From contig JANXSA010000079.1 of the NCBI GenBank assembly GCA_025352915.1, forward strand, positions 1 to 6,066: a stretch of 6,066 bases of DNA, given 5' to 3'. This DNA is from Rhodospirillales bacterium (GTDB lineage: Bacteria; Pseudomonadota; Alphaproteobacteria; Acetobacterales; Acetobacteraceae). The notes below the pieces were generated by a model. The model did not search any database. It was not told where the DNA came from and saw only the letters and a program-made list of their open reading frames with translations. The position numbers and the translations under genes are program-made. Numbering within the stretch: position 1 is the first letter of the stretch; every line of letters begins with the position of its first letter. Shown in pieces: positions 1-5,951 of this stretch.

Positions 1-930
1 GGCGCGGTCGGCCAATGCGTGCAGAAGGTGGCGGAGGCCGAGGCGCTGGCCTGGGGCGGGGTCCAGGATATCCTGATCAGCAACGAAGTGGTGGGTGCCT
101 CCAAGCTCGCCCGCGCCGCCGCCCTGGCGCGGCTGGCGCGCATCTCGATCTGCGCCGACGATCCCGCCCATGTCGCCGCGATCGCGGCGGCAGCGCGCGA
201 TGCCGGGGTGGTGCTGAACGTGCTGGTGGAAATCAACGTCGGCGGCAATCGCTGCGGCGTCGAACCCGGCTCGCCGGCGGTCGCCCTGGCCCAGATGATC
301 GCCGCCGAACCCAGCCTGACCTTCGGCGGGCTCCAGGCCTATCACGGCCGCGCCCAGCATTTCCGCACCCCCGCCGAGCGCGCGGCCGCCATCGCCCAAA
401 CCGTCGCCGACACCCGCCGCACCGTCGAAATGCTGGCCCAGCAAGGCCTGCCCTGCCCGATCGTCGGCGGCGCCGGCACCGGCACCTTCGAGATCGAGGC
501 GGCCAGCGGCGTGTTCACCGAGTTGCAAGCCGGCAGCTACTGTTTCATGGATGTCGATTACGCCAAGAACCTCGACGCCGCCGGCCAGCCGGTCAGCCAG
601 TTCCGCCACTCCCTCTTCGTCCTCGGCACCGTCATGTCCGCCCCGCGCCCCGGCATCGCCGTCACCGATGTCGGCCACAAAGCCATCGCCATCGAATCCG
701 GCATGCCCGGCGTGTGGCAGCAACCGGCCCTGAAATTCGTCAGCGCGTCGGACGAACACGGCAAGATCGAATTCCCCGCCGAAATGAAAGGCCCAACCAT
801 CGGCACCAAGCTGCGCCTGGTCCCCAGCCACTGCGACCCCACCGTGGACCGCCATGACTGGTATGTCGGCGTGCGCAACGGACGGGTTGAATGCCTGTGG
901 CCAATTGCGGCACGCGGCGGCGCCTATTGA
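1..930 (+). CDS. D-threonine aldolase / D-serine dehydratase-like PLP enzyme (5' end outside window)
   Basis: This is the C-terminal part (309 residues visible) of a fold-type III, alanine-racemase-like PLP enzyme with a metal-dependent C-terminal domain. The family contains D-threonine aldolase, D-serine dehydratase and 3-hydroxy-D-aspartate aldolase, all cytoplasmic. The frame is open from base 1 and its first residues, GAVGQCVQKVAEAEAL, are family-like, so the GTG at 19 is not the true start. The roughly 60-75 missing residues should hold the PLP-binding lysine. Visible landmarks are a SNEVVG segment, the VEINVGGNRCGV strand, a GLQAYHGRAQH segment, the GGAGTGTF glycine-rich phosphate-binding loop, and the metal site PSHCDPTV at 823-846. 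From memory, aldolases bind metal with His-x-Asp and eukaryotic D-serine dehydratases with His-x-Cys; HCD fits the aldolase pattern. The end is complete (ECLWPIAARG then TGA nearby). It converges on the aminotransferase 31 bp away. The family call is firm; the substrate is not. Confidence 0.9.
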   Translation, partial: GAVGQCVQKVAEAEALAWGGVQDILISNEVVGASKLARAAALARLARISICADDPAHVAAIAAAARDAGVVLNVLVEINVGGNRCGVEPGSPAVALAQMIAAEPSLTFGGLQAYHGRAQHFRTPAERAAAIAQTVADTRRTVEMLAQQGLPCPIVGGAGTGTFEIEAASGVFTELQAGSYCFMDVDYAKNLDAAGQPVSQFRHSLFVLGTVMSAPRPGIAVTDVGHKAIAIESGMPGVWQQPALKFVSASDEHGKIEFPAEMKGPTIGTKLRLVPSHCDPTVDRHDWYVGVRNGRVECLWPIAARGGAY

Positions 931-961
931 AGCGGCGGCGGGGCGCAGCAGCGGGCTGGTA

Positions 962-1807
962 TCAGTCGATGCGCGTGGTCTCAGCCCATTCGAAGTAGCG
1001 GCGCTTGGCGGTCTGGAACACCGGCCCGGCGTTCAACGCCCGGTCTTCATATCGGGTACAGGCAACCAGCTTGCCGTAATTGCCCGAGGAAAAAATCTCA
1101 TCGGCCTCCGCCAGGTCGCCGGCGCTCAAGGTCGCCTCGCGCGCCTCAATCCCGGCCTCGTTCAACAGCGCCATGGTGCGCAGCCGGGTGATGCCGGCCA
1201 GGAACGTCTTGTTGTCCGCCGGCGTCAGCGCCACGCCGTTCTTGACGATCCACAAATTGGCGAAAGCGAATTCGGCGATATTGTCCCAGGGGTCGCGCAT
1301 CACCGCGGCCTCAAAGCCGCGCTGCTCAGCCTCGCGGGTGGCGCGCGAGGAGTTGGGGTAAAGGCAGGACGCCTTGGCGTCGGTCGGCGCCATTTCCGCC
1401 GCCGGCCGCCGCAGCGGCGACAGCGTGGCCGAGAACCCTTCATCGCCCGGCAGCGGCGCGTCGAAGATGTGCATGACAAAGGCGGTGGTGGCGCTGCCGC
1501 TGGCGATCGAGCCGCCCTGGGTGAAGAACATCGGCTTGATGTAAAGCTCGGCATAGGCCGGAAAACGCCGAATGCCCTCCAGCGCCAGGCGCTCGATTTC
1601 CTCGGCCGTCATCGTCGGCGTCAACAACAGCGCCTTGGCCGAGGCAATCACCCGCTGGCAATGCAGCGCCAGATCCGGCGCACAGCGATGAAACGCCCGC
1701 GCCCCGTCAAACACCATCGAAGCCAGCCAGAACGAATGATCGGCCGGCCCGGTCAGCTTGATGTTCTCGCCGGTCCACTGCCCGTCAAACCAAAACTGCG
1801 CCGCCAT
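962..1807 (-). CDS. Class IV PLP aminotransferase (branched-chain amino acid aminotransferase-like)
   Basis: Complete 281-residue fold-type IV aminotransferase, predicted cytoplasmic, transferring an amino group between an amino acid (probably branched-chain) and a 2-oxo acid. Landmarks in order: N-terminal strand FWFDGQW; ADHSFWLASMVFDGARAF at 22-39, matching the conserved start of the family; catalytic lysine K145 in TDAKASCLYPNSSRA; E179 in NIAEFAFANLWIVKNGVALTP, expected to contact the pyridine nitrogen; and AGITR at 204-208, the phosphate-binding turn. K145 and E179 are 34 residues apart, the spacing I recall for E. coli IlvE (K159, E193). The length is a little below the usual 290-310. 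The ATG at 1807 is supported by GGAGG with 7-nt spacing. D-amino-acid aminotransferase and aminodeoxychorismate lyase share the fold, so the substrate is open, but the C-terminal SSGNYGKLV segment resembles alphaproteobacterial proteins annotated as branched-chain transaminases. The gene is read towards the aldolase gene. Confidence 0.9.
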   Translation of the reverse strand: MAAQFWFDGQWTGENIKLTGPADHSFWLASMVFDGARAFHRCAPDLALHCQRVIASAKALLLTPTMTAEEIERLALEGIRRFPAYAELYIKPMFFTQGGSIASGSATTAFVMHIFDAPLPGDEGFSATLSPLRRPAAEMAPTDAKASCLYPNSSRATREAEQRGFEAAVMRDPWDNIAEFAFANLWIVKNGVALTPADNKTFLAGITRLRTMALLNEAGIEAREATLSAGDLAEADEIFSSGNYGKLVACTRYEDRALNAGPVFQTAKRRYFEWAETTRID

Positions 1808-1814
1808 GGTCGTG

Positions 1815-1819
1815 CCTCC
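1815..1819 (-). promoter_or_regulatory. Ribosome binding site of the aminotransferase
   Basis: The minus strand reads GGAGG, then 7 nt, then ATG at 1807-1805. This is a near-ideal Shine-Dalgarno sequence and fixes the aminotransferase start. Confidence 0.8.
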
Positions 1820-1838
1820 GGAAGATCAAACGGCCGGG

Positions 1839-1867
1839 ACAAAAGGCCGGGCCATCCGCGGCGTCAA
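1839..1867 (-). promoter_or_regulatory. Candidate promoter of the aminotransferase
   Basis: On the minus strand, TTGACG (1867-1862; 5 of 6 bases of the sigma-70 -35 consensus) lies 17 nt before TTTTGT (1844-1839; a weak -10 keeping the first and last T). Transcription would start near 1832 and give a 5' leader of about 25 nt containing the GGAGG site. The -35 match and spacing are good and the -10 is poor, so this is a prediction only. It lies between the gene and the inverted-repeat element, so the element would not need to be transcribed with the gene. Confidence 0.4.
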
Positions 1868-1917
1868 GGGGGGCGGGCGCAGGGCAGGGCGGTGGCGCAA
1901 AGGAGGAAAGGAGAAGT

Positions 1918-1941
1918 CTTCTTTTTGTGAACAAAAAGAAG
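1918..1941. repeat. Palindrome inside the left arm
   Basis: CTTCTTTTTGT, a central GA, then ACAAAAAGAAG: a perfect 11-bp palindromic stem with a 2-nt centre (10 bp with a TGAA loop if folded as RNA). On the minus strand it is followed by a T/C-rich run, so it could weakly terminate transcription arriving from higher coordinates before the aminotransferase promoter. On the plus strand it is followed by an A-tract, which does not suit a terminator. Confidence 0.75.
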
Positions 1942-2017
1942 CAAAAAAACTTTATTCGTTTAAGGTAGATTGTCATTATTGGTGGCGCGCGCGATTTGCA
2001 CTTCAATCCCAGTGCCT

Positions 2018-2030
2018 CGGATTTCATCCG
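2018..2030 (+). repeat. Small hairpin in the spacer of the element
   Basis: CGGAT, TTC, ATCCG forms a 5-bp stem with a 3-nt loop near the right side of the 85-bp spacer. It is short and may be chance. It is the only secondary structure I noticed inside the spacer. Confidence 0.3.
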
Positions 2031-2054
2031 CAGCCATCAGATAAAGTTTTTTTG

Positions 2055-2087
2055 CTTCTTTTTGTTCACAAAAAGAAGACTTTTTTT
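2055..2087 (+). terminator. Intrinsic-terminator-like hairpin in the right arm
   Basis: The right-arm copy of the 24-bp palindrome (2055-2078) is followed on the plus strand by AC and a run of seven T (2081-2087). Stem plus U-tract matches a rho-independent terminator for plus-strand transcription, although the stem is AT-rich and so weaker than usual. No plus-strand gene lies immediately upstream, so it may simply be a property of the repeat or may insulate the next promoter. Confidence 0.5.
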
Positions 2088-2132
2088 CCTCCCTTCCCGC
2101 CTAAAAAAATTCCCCACTCCAGAAATTTTCCC

Positions 2133-2161
2133 TTGCATCACTAACTAAAGTTAGTTATATC
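2133..2161 (+). promoter_or_regulatory. Candidate promoter with an operator-like palindrome in its spacer
   Basis: TTGCAT (2133-2138) and TATATC (2156-2161) are 17 nt apart, a possible sigma-70 pair with 3 of 6 and 4 of 6 consensus matches. The 16-bp palindrome ACTAACTAAAGTTAGT (2140-2155; 7-bp arms, AA centre) fills the space between the boxes, a common position for a TetR- or MarR-type operator. The predicted start near 2168 would be next to the ATG at 2169. The palindrome is certain; the promoter and its regulation are inferred. No regulator gene is in the window. Confidence 0.35.
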
Positions 2162-2168
2162 CTCCCCA

Positions 2169-2795
2169 ATGTCATATGGACCCTCCCTTGGCGCACCGAT
2201 CGCCAACCCCTCGACCCCCAACTCGTCCGGGGCGAAGTGCGCCTTGCTGCCGAGGGCCATCCAGGCCCTGATCGCGGCCCTGTTCGCCCGCCTTTTCGAC
2301 CGCCTGGAGCAGCTCCTCCGGCTCTGGCAATCCGGCACCCTCCCGCCGCCCGCAGCACCCCGCAAACAAAAATCCGCTGCCGGCCAAAAGCCGCCCGCCG
2401 CCATACCGTCGCATCGCGCCGCCCGTTCCAAGCCCGCCCGTCATCGCCCCCTCCCCCATCGGCCAACCCGCGTCCGCCCAACCCACGTCCGTACCGCCGC
2501 GCCCCCACCGCCTTTCCCGCCAAGCGCCGCCCGCCCGCGCCCGGCGCACGACCCGCCCGCCAAAAACCGCGGACTATGCAGTCGTCAACCCACGCATAAA
2601 ATGTTCCGATATCGAAACTATATCGAATCCCCAGGCAAAGCTCCCGGCGCAAAGAACGGCGTCGAACCGCTTTCGTCGTGGCATGGCATGGCGAAAGCGG
2701 GCATGGCGTGGTTTCCGGCGGGAGCCCGCAGAGCGGCTGCTGGCCCGCCCGGGATCAACCCGCGATCTTCCCTCCCGCCGCCCGGCGGGCGATGA
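2169..2795 (+). CDS. Pro/Arg-rich hypothetical protein (uncertain)
   Basis: A 208-codon open frame of unknown function. Residues 1-22 are Ser/Pro/Asn-rich. Residues 28-55 (PRAIQALIAALFARLF and onward to LWQSG) form a likely amphipathic helix. Residues 58-135 are a low-complexity Pro/Ala/Arg stretch, which makes it basic. From residue 138 the base composition falls and coding bias fades. GC at third positions is high in codons 10-55, which favours real coding there. The helix followed by LPPP resembles small hypothetical proteins I have a vague memory of from Acetobacteraceae, a weak argument. There is no Shine-Dalgarno before the ATG at 2169; the only nearby signal is the promoter candidate that would give a leaderless mRNA. 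The opposite strand is also open over much of this stretch, as GC-rich DNA often is, so the gene may be spurious or a decayed remnant. Confidence 0.35.
   Translation: MSYGPSLGAPIANPSTPNSSGAKCALLPRAIQALIAALFARLFDRLEQLLRLWQSGTLPPPAAPRKQKSAAGQKPPAAIPSHRAARSKPARHRPLPHRPTRVRPTHVRTAAPPPPFPPSAARPRPAHDPPAKNRGLCSRQPTHKMFRYRNYIESPGKAPGAKNGVEPLSSWHGMAKAGMAWFPAGARRAAAGPPGINPRSSLPPPGGR
2607..2626. repeat. Two 9-bp near-repeats in an AT-rich patch
   Basis: CGATATCGA (2607-2615) and CTATATCGA (2618-2626) begin 11 bp apart, about one helical turn, inside an AT-rich patch (about 2575-2630) that contrasts with its GC-rich surroundings. A GAATC site (GANTC class, the CcrM methylation motif of alphaproteobacteria) overlaps the end at 2625-2629. 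It could be a protein-binding site upstream of the Hint gene, or chance. No clear -35 and -10 pair accompanies it. Confidence 0.25.
2774..2789. repeat. GC-rich palindrome upstream of the Hint gene
   Basis: CCCGCCG, CC, CGGCGGG is a perfect 7-bp inverted repeat with a 2-nt centre. It lies at the very end of the hypothetical ORF and 63 bp before the Hint gene. There is no T-run after it, so it is not a classical terminator. It could be a leader hairpin or chance in GC-rich DNA. Confidence 0.3.
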
Positions 2796-2852
2796 TGGCG
2801 CCGATATGGGGAGCGAGGCGATGCGAGGCTGGACGGCGGAGCTGCCCTTGCC

Positions 2853-3764
2853 ATGGCGGATGTGATGGCGCGCTGGCTTTGCACCGGCGGCACGCGCCTG
2901 GCCACGCCGCACGGCCCGATCGCGGTGGAACACGTGCGGCCGGGCATGGTGCTGCTGGCCCGCGACGGTGCGGCGCTGATCGCCGGGCCGGTCGGCCGCA
3001 TCCGGCTGTCGGTCGCCGAACTGCTGACGCGCCCCGCCTTATGGCCGGTCCGCGTGGCCGCCGGCGTGTTGGACGATGACCTGCCGGCGCACGATGTACT
3101 GGTGCTGGCGGACCAGCCGCTTGCGGTTCGCGGTGCGGCAGCGATCGCCGCGGCGTGGCTGGTCGACGGCGCCGCACTGGACCGGCCGCCGCCGGTGGCA
3201 CCGCTGGATGTCTATAGCTTGATGCTCGACGGTGCCGGCATCCCCGCCGGCATGGTCATGGCCGATGGCGCGGGCCCGCCGCGCCCGGCGGATGCGGCGC
3301 TGCGGGTGGTTCGCCAGGACCTCGCGGCGGCGGCCGGGATCGCGGCGGGGCCGTTATTGGGAAGTGTGGATGGCGTGGCGACGGACCATCTGGAGGGCTG
3401 GGCCGATGACGGGTCGGGCCGGCCGGTGGCGCTGGAGCTGGTGATCGATGGGGTGGTCGCGTCGCCGGTGCCGGCCGGCCGCTTGCGGTCAGACCTCGCG
3501 GCGGCCGGCATCGGCGATGGCCGGCGCGGTTTCGTGATCCCGCTCGACCCGCCGCTGGACCGGCGGCGCCGTCATCTGCTGCGGCTGCGCCGGGCGCTCG
3601 ACGGGGCCGAACTGCCGGGCTCGCCGATCCTGTTGGACGCCGTGGCTGAGCTGGCTTCCCTGCTCGACGCCGTGCCGGATGAGCGAGTGCGGCGCCAGGC
3701 GGTTGAAGCCGCGGCGCGCGCCGTGGCCGCCCGGTTGGCCGCGCGACCGCTCCCTGGGGCCTGA
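2853..3764 (+). CDS. Degenerate Hint-domain protein with C-terminal GWA-motif domain
   Basis: A 303-residue protein. Residues about 9-140 match the bacterial Hint (hedgehog/intein, Hint_2-like) domain: C10 at the expected N-terminal cysteine position, CTGGTRLATPHGPIAVEHVRPG, then RPALWPVRVAAGVLDDDLPAHDVLVLADQPLAV. In typical members this last part contains a SPDHA-like block; here it reads LADQP, so the His is absent, and I see no C-terminal splice-type residues. Self-processing is therefore doubtful. Residues about 168-262 form a second domain with the pattern SVDGVATDHLEGWADD, RSDLAAAGIGDGRRGFVIPL and ELPGSPILLDA, a beta-rich module I recall appended to glycosyltransferases and other proteins in alphaproteobacteria; its function is unknown to me. 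Residues 262-297 look alpha-helical. No signal peptide or membrane segment is evident. The ATG at 2853 is the only conventional start in the open frame before ATG 2865; GGAG at 2838-2841 is a weakly placed RBS (11-nt spacing). Convergent with the EAL gene. Confidence 0.75.
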   Translation: MADVMARWLCTGGTRLATPHGPIAVEHVRPGMVLLARDGAALIAGPVGRIRLSVAELLTRPALWPVRVAAGVLDDDLPAHDVLVLADQPLAVRGAAAIAAAWLVDGAALDRPPPVAPLDVYSLMLDGAGIPAGMVMADGAGPPRPADAALRVVRQDLAAAAGIAAGPLLGSVDGVATDHLEGWADDGSGRPVALELVIDGVVASPVPAGRLRSDLAAAGIGDGRRGFVIPLDPPLDRRRRHLLRLRRALDGAELPGSPILLDAVAELASLLDAVPDERVRRQAVEAAARAVAARLAARPLPGA

Positions 3765-3767
3765 GCG

Positions 3768-5921
3768 TCAGGCGGTCCTGGCCACCACCGGTTCTTGCGC
3801 GCCGGGCCAGCTATCACTGGCGGCCAGCAGGCGCGCGATGTCGCCGGCCGGGCGCGGCGGACTGAACAGATACCCCTGGATTTCGGTGCAGCCATCGGCG
3901 ACCAGGGCATTGAGCTGGGCCACCGTCTCCACCCCCTCGGCGGTGGTGGCGATGCCCAGCGACAGACCGAGCCCGGCGATCGCGCGCACGATTGCCTTGC
4001 TCTCGCCGTTGCCATCCGGCCCGGAGTCCAGGGCGTGCACGAAGCTCTTGTCGATCTTGATCTTGTCGAACGGAAAGCTGCGCAGGTAGCTGAGCGAGGA
4101 ATACCCGGTGCCGAAATCATCCATCGAGATGCGCACGCCGAGCGCCCGCAGCCGGTGCAGGGTTGCCAGCGTGTCGGCATTTTCGCGCAGCAGCACCCGC
4201 TCGGTGATCTCCAGCTCCAGCCGCCGCGGTGCGATGCCGGCATCGGCGATGGCGGCCTGAACCTGTTCGACCAGCCCGTCGCGGGCGAACTGCACCGAGG
4301 ACAGGTTGACCGCCACGCCGATGTCGTCCGGCCAGCGCGCCGCCTCGGCACAGGCCCGGCGCAGCACCCATTCGCCGATCGGCACGATCAGCCCGATCTC
4401 CTCGGCGAGCGGGATGAACGCATCCGGCCGCACCATCCCGCGCTCCGGATGATGCCAGCGCAACAGCGCCTCGAACGCGCAGATGCGGCGGTTCTGCACC
4501 GAGACCAGCGGCTGGTAGTGCAGCTCGAACTCGCCGCGTTCCAGCGCCTGGCGCAGGTCCATTTCCAGCAGTCGGCGCTCCTGGGCGTTGGTGTCCATCT
4601 CCGGGACGAACAAGCGCACAACGCCGCCGCCGTCCTGGCGGGCGTGCTGGCGCGCCAGGTCGGCGTTGCGCAGCAGCGCGTCGGCGTCGATCGTGCCCAG
4701 TCCTTGTCCATGGCCCAGCCCGGGCTCGGCGATGCCGATCGAGGCGCCCACCACCACGGTTGCGTCGGCGACGACATAGGGCTCGCTCAACACCGCGATC
4801 AGCCGCTGGGCGAACACTGACGGGCTGGCCGGCAGGGTGATCGCGGTCTGCACGATGACGAAGCTGTCCGCGCCGATCCGCGCGATGGTGTCGGCGGTGC
4901 GCACATGCCGCCGCAGCCGCTCGGCGGCCTGGCGCAACAGCGCATCGCCGGCCTCGTGGCCCAGCGAGTCGTTGACCGCGCGGAACCGGTCGAGATTGAG
5001 CGAGAGCACGGCGAACGGCGTGCCGAGCCGCGCCTGCACCGCGGCGCGGGCGACGGCCTCGCGCAGGGTGGTACGATTGGGCAGGTCAGTCAGCGGGTCG
5101 TGGCGGGCGAGATGGACCAGCTGCGCCTCGGTGCGCTGGATCCGGGTGATGTCGTCGAAGGTGCCCAGCCAGCCGCCGTCACGCATGCGCACCCAGCGGG
5201 CGCGGATCACCAGCGCGCCGTCCAGTGCCACGATGCTCTGATGGCTGCCGGCCTGCGGCTCGGCGGGCGGCGCCAGGGCGGCGGCGATGCTATCATGGCA
5301 TAGTGCCAGGGAGTCGCGGATCGCCATGCCGGCCACCAGCGTGTGCTCCGACAGGCCGAGCATGGCGGCAAAACGCTGGTTGAAGATCTGCAACCGGCCG
5401 TCGGCGCCGGTGGTCACCAGGCCCTGGGTCATGCTGTTCAGGGCGGCGTCCAGCAGGTGGCTGGTTGCCGCCTGAGCGATGCCGCGGCGTTCCAGTTCGC
5501 GCACGTCATCCGCCAGGATCGCCACCGCGCGGGCAATGTCGCCGATCGGGCCGGGGTCGTCGCGGCCGGGGATGGTGATATCGCACTCATGGCGGGCGAC
5601 GCGCAGCACCGCGCCGGTGATCCCGCCGATCCGGCGCAGCACGCCGCGCAGCACCAGCAGCCCGAGCAGGCCGAGTGCGGTGGTTGCCAGGCCGGCGATG
5701 GCGGTCCAGCGGGCCACGTTATCGACGGTGCGGAACATATCCTCGGCGCCGTCCAGCGCCGCGCGCCAGCGATCCAGACGCCATTGCTGGACGTCCTCGC
5801 CAATCCGGTCGGCCGCGGTGGCGAACACCCGCAAGCCGCGTTGCAACGCCGTGGGATCGAGGGCGGGGGCGCCAAGCCCCGGTCCATCCGACAGCAGCGC
5901 CAACGCATCATCGAGCACCAC
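3768..5921 (-). CDS. HAMP-PAS-GGDEF-EAL c-di-GMP protein, 5' end apparently removed by an IS
   Basis: A 717-residue membrane-linked signalling protein predicted to hydrolyse cyclic di-GMP. Order from the GTG at 5921: probable extracytoplasmic sensor remnant (1-71), one membrane helix (about 73-92), HAMP (about 92-145), PAS (about 153-262, ending GTFDDIT), GGDEF (about 268-438), EAL (about 443-700). The GGDEF signature is GADSF (350-354), so cyclase activity is unlikely, although D311, N317 and the I-site R341-x-x-D344 remain. EAL residues are all present: E484 of EALLRW, N539, E571, E574, DDFGTGYSSL (601-610), K622, E662 of AEGVE and Q682 of QGYLFS. The start is doubtful: no RBS precedes 5921 and the frame stays open to 5963, with a coding-like YLAELDLTGG segment. 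Relatives normally have a first membrane helix and a complete periplasmic domain, missing here. An IS end abuts at about 5951. It may be a pseudogene or be expressed from the IS. Stops of this and the Hint gene are 3 bp apart. Confidence 0.85.
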   Translation of the reverse strand: MVLDDALALLSDGPGLGAPALDPTALQRGLRVFATAADRIGEDVQQWRLDRWRAALDGAEDMFRTVDNVARWTAIAGLATTALGLLGLLVLRGVLRRIGGITGAVLRVARHECDITIPGRDDPGPIGDIARAVAILADDVRELERRGIAQAATSHLLDAALNSMTQGLVTTGADGRLQIFNQRFAAMLGLSEHTLVAGMAIRDSLALCHDSIAAALAPPAEPQAGSHQSIVALDGALVIRARWVRMRDGGWLGTFDDITRIQRTEAQLVHLARHDPLTDLPNRTTLREAVARAAVQARLGTPFAVLSLNLDRFRAVNDSLGHEAGDALLRQAAERLRRHVRTADTIARIGADSFVIVQTAITLPASPSVFAQRLIAVLSEPYVVADATVVVGASIGIAEPGLGHGQGLGTIDADALLRNADLARQHARQDGGGVVRLFVPEMDTNAQERRLLEMDLRQALERGEFELHYQPLVSVQNRRICAFEALLRWHHPERGMVRPDAFIPLAEEIGLIVPIGEWVLRRACAEAARWPDDIGVAVNLSSVQFARDGLVEQVQAAIADAGIAPRRLELEITERVLLRENADTLATLHRLRALGVRISMDDFGTGYSSLSYLRSFPFDKIKIDKSFVHALDSGPDGNGESKAIVRAIAGLGLSLGIATTAEGVETVAQLNALVADGCTEIQGYLFSPPRPAGDIARLLAASDSWPGAQEPVVARTA

Positions 5922-5951
5922 GCCGCCAGTCAGGTCGAGTTCGGCCAGGTA

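Larger units (their letters stand above)
1914..2082. repeat. 169-bp element with perfect 42-bp inverted arms
   Basis: Bases 1914-1955 and 2041-2082 are exact reverse complements over 42 bp, with an 85-bp spacer (1956-2040). Just outside the arms both ends also carry a related GGAGGAAA-type stretch, so the homology may extend further imperfectly. The arms are AT-rich in a very GC-rich genome, while the spacer is of mixed composition. No ORF with convincing coding features lies inside; open frames crossing it read as Lys/Phe-rich strings such as NKKKQKNF. Such tails recall spurious annotated protein ends I associate with Acetobacteraceae, which suggests a dispersed family-specific repeat, but I cannot check this here. 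It could be a MITE-like element, two opposed copies of a short palindromic repeat, or a bidirectional terminator region. No target duplication is obvious. Confidence 0.85.

Noticed and set aside
19..930. GTG at 19 as the start of the aldolase-like gene
   Set aside because: The frame is open to base 1, and the residues before the GTG (GAVGQC) match the conserved family sequence; the real start lies outside the window.
1..1807. Beta-hydroxyaspartate cycle cluster (BhcC-like aldolase with an aminotransferase)
   Set aside because: The cycle uses a different aminotransferase class and has dehydratase and reductase genes alongside; here the aminotransferase is class IV and no further cycle gene is visible.
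854..1930. Long plus-strand open frame over the aminotransferase
   Set aside because: Antisense shadow of a gene with clear catalytic residues; its translation is low-complexity Arg/Gly/Gln-rich.
2041..2144. 32-codon minus-strand ORF starting at 2136 or nearby and running through the right arm
   Set aside because: Lys/Phe-rich translation of repeat DNA with the only GGAGG much too far away; looks like a spurious product of the repeat.
2560..2588. Minus-strand TTGACG (2588-2583) as a promoter
   Set aside because: The -10 position reads TTTTGG and no credible minus-strand gene follows.
2155..2652. Minus-strand open frame opposite the Pro/Arg-rich ORF
   Set aside because: Gly/Arg-rich composition with no recognisable motif; its last codons run into the AT-rich operator-like region. 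The plus-strand reading has the better helix and start context.
2685..2708. Direct repeat GGCATGGCG (2685-2693 and 2700-2708)
   Set aside because: Short, only two copies, in GC-rich DNA; no sign of function.
2683..2865. Small 60-codon ORF whose stop overlaps ATG 2865 (TGATG) in the Hint gene, suggesting translational coupling
   Set aside because: Composition is low-complexity Arg/Ala/Gly-rich, there is no RBS, and it overlaps the other open frame; the overlap with an internal Met is probably chance.
3795..4820. Long plus-strand open frame over the EAL/GGDEF gene
   Set aside because: Antisense shadow; the minus strand carries unmistakable EAL, PAS and HAMP motifs over the same bases.
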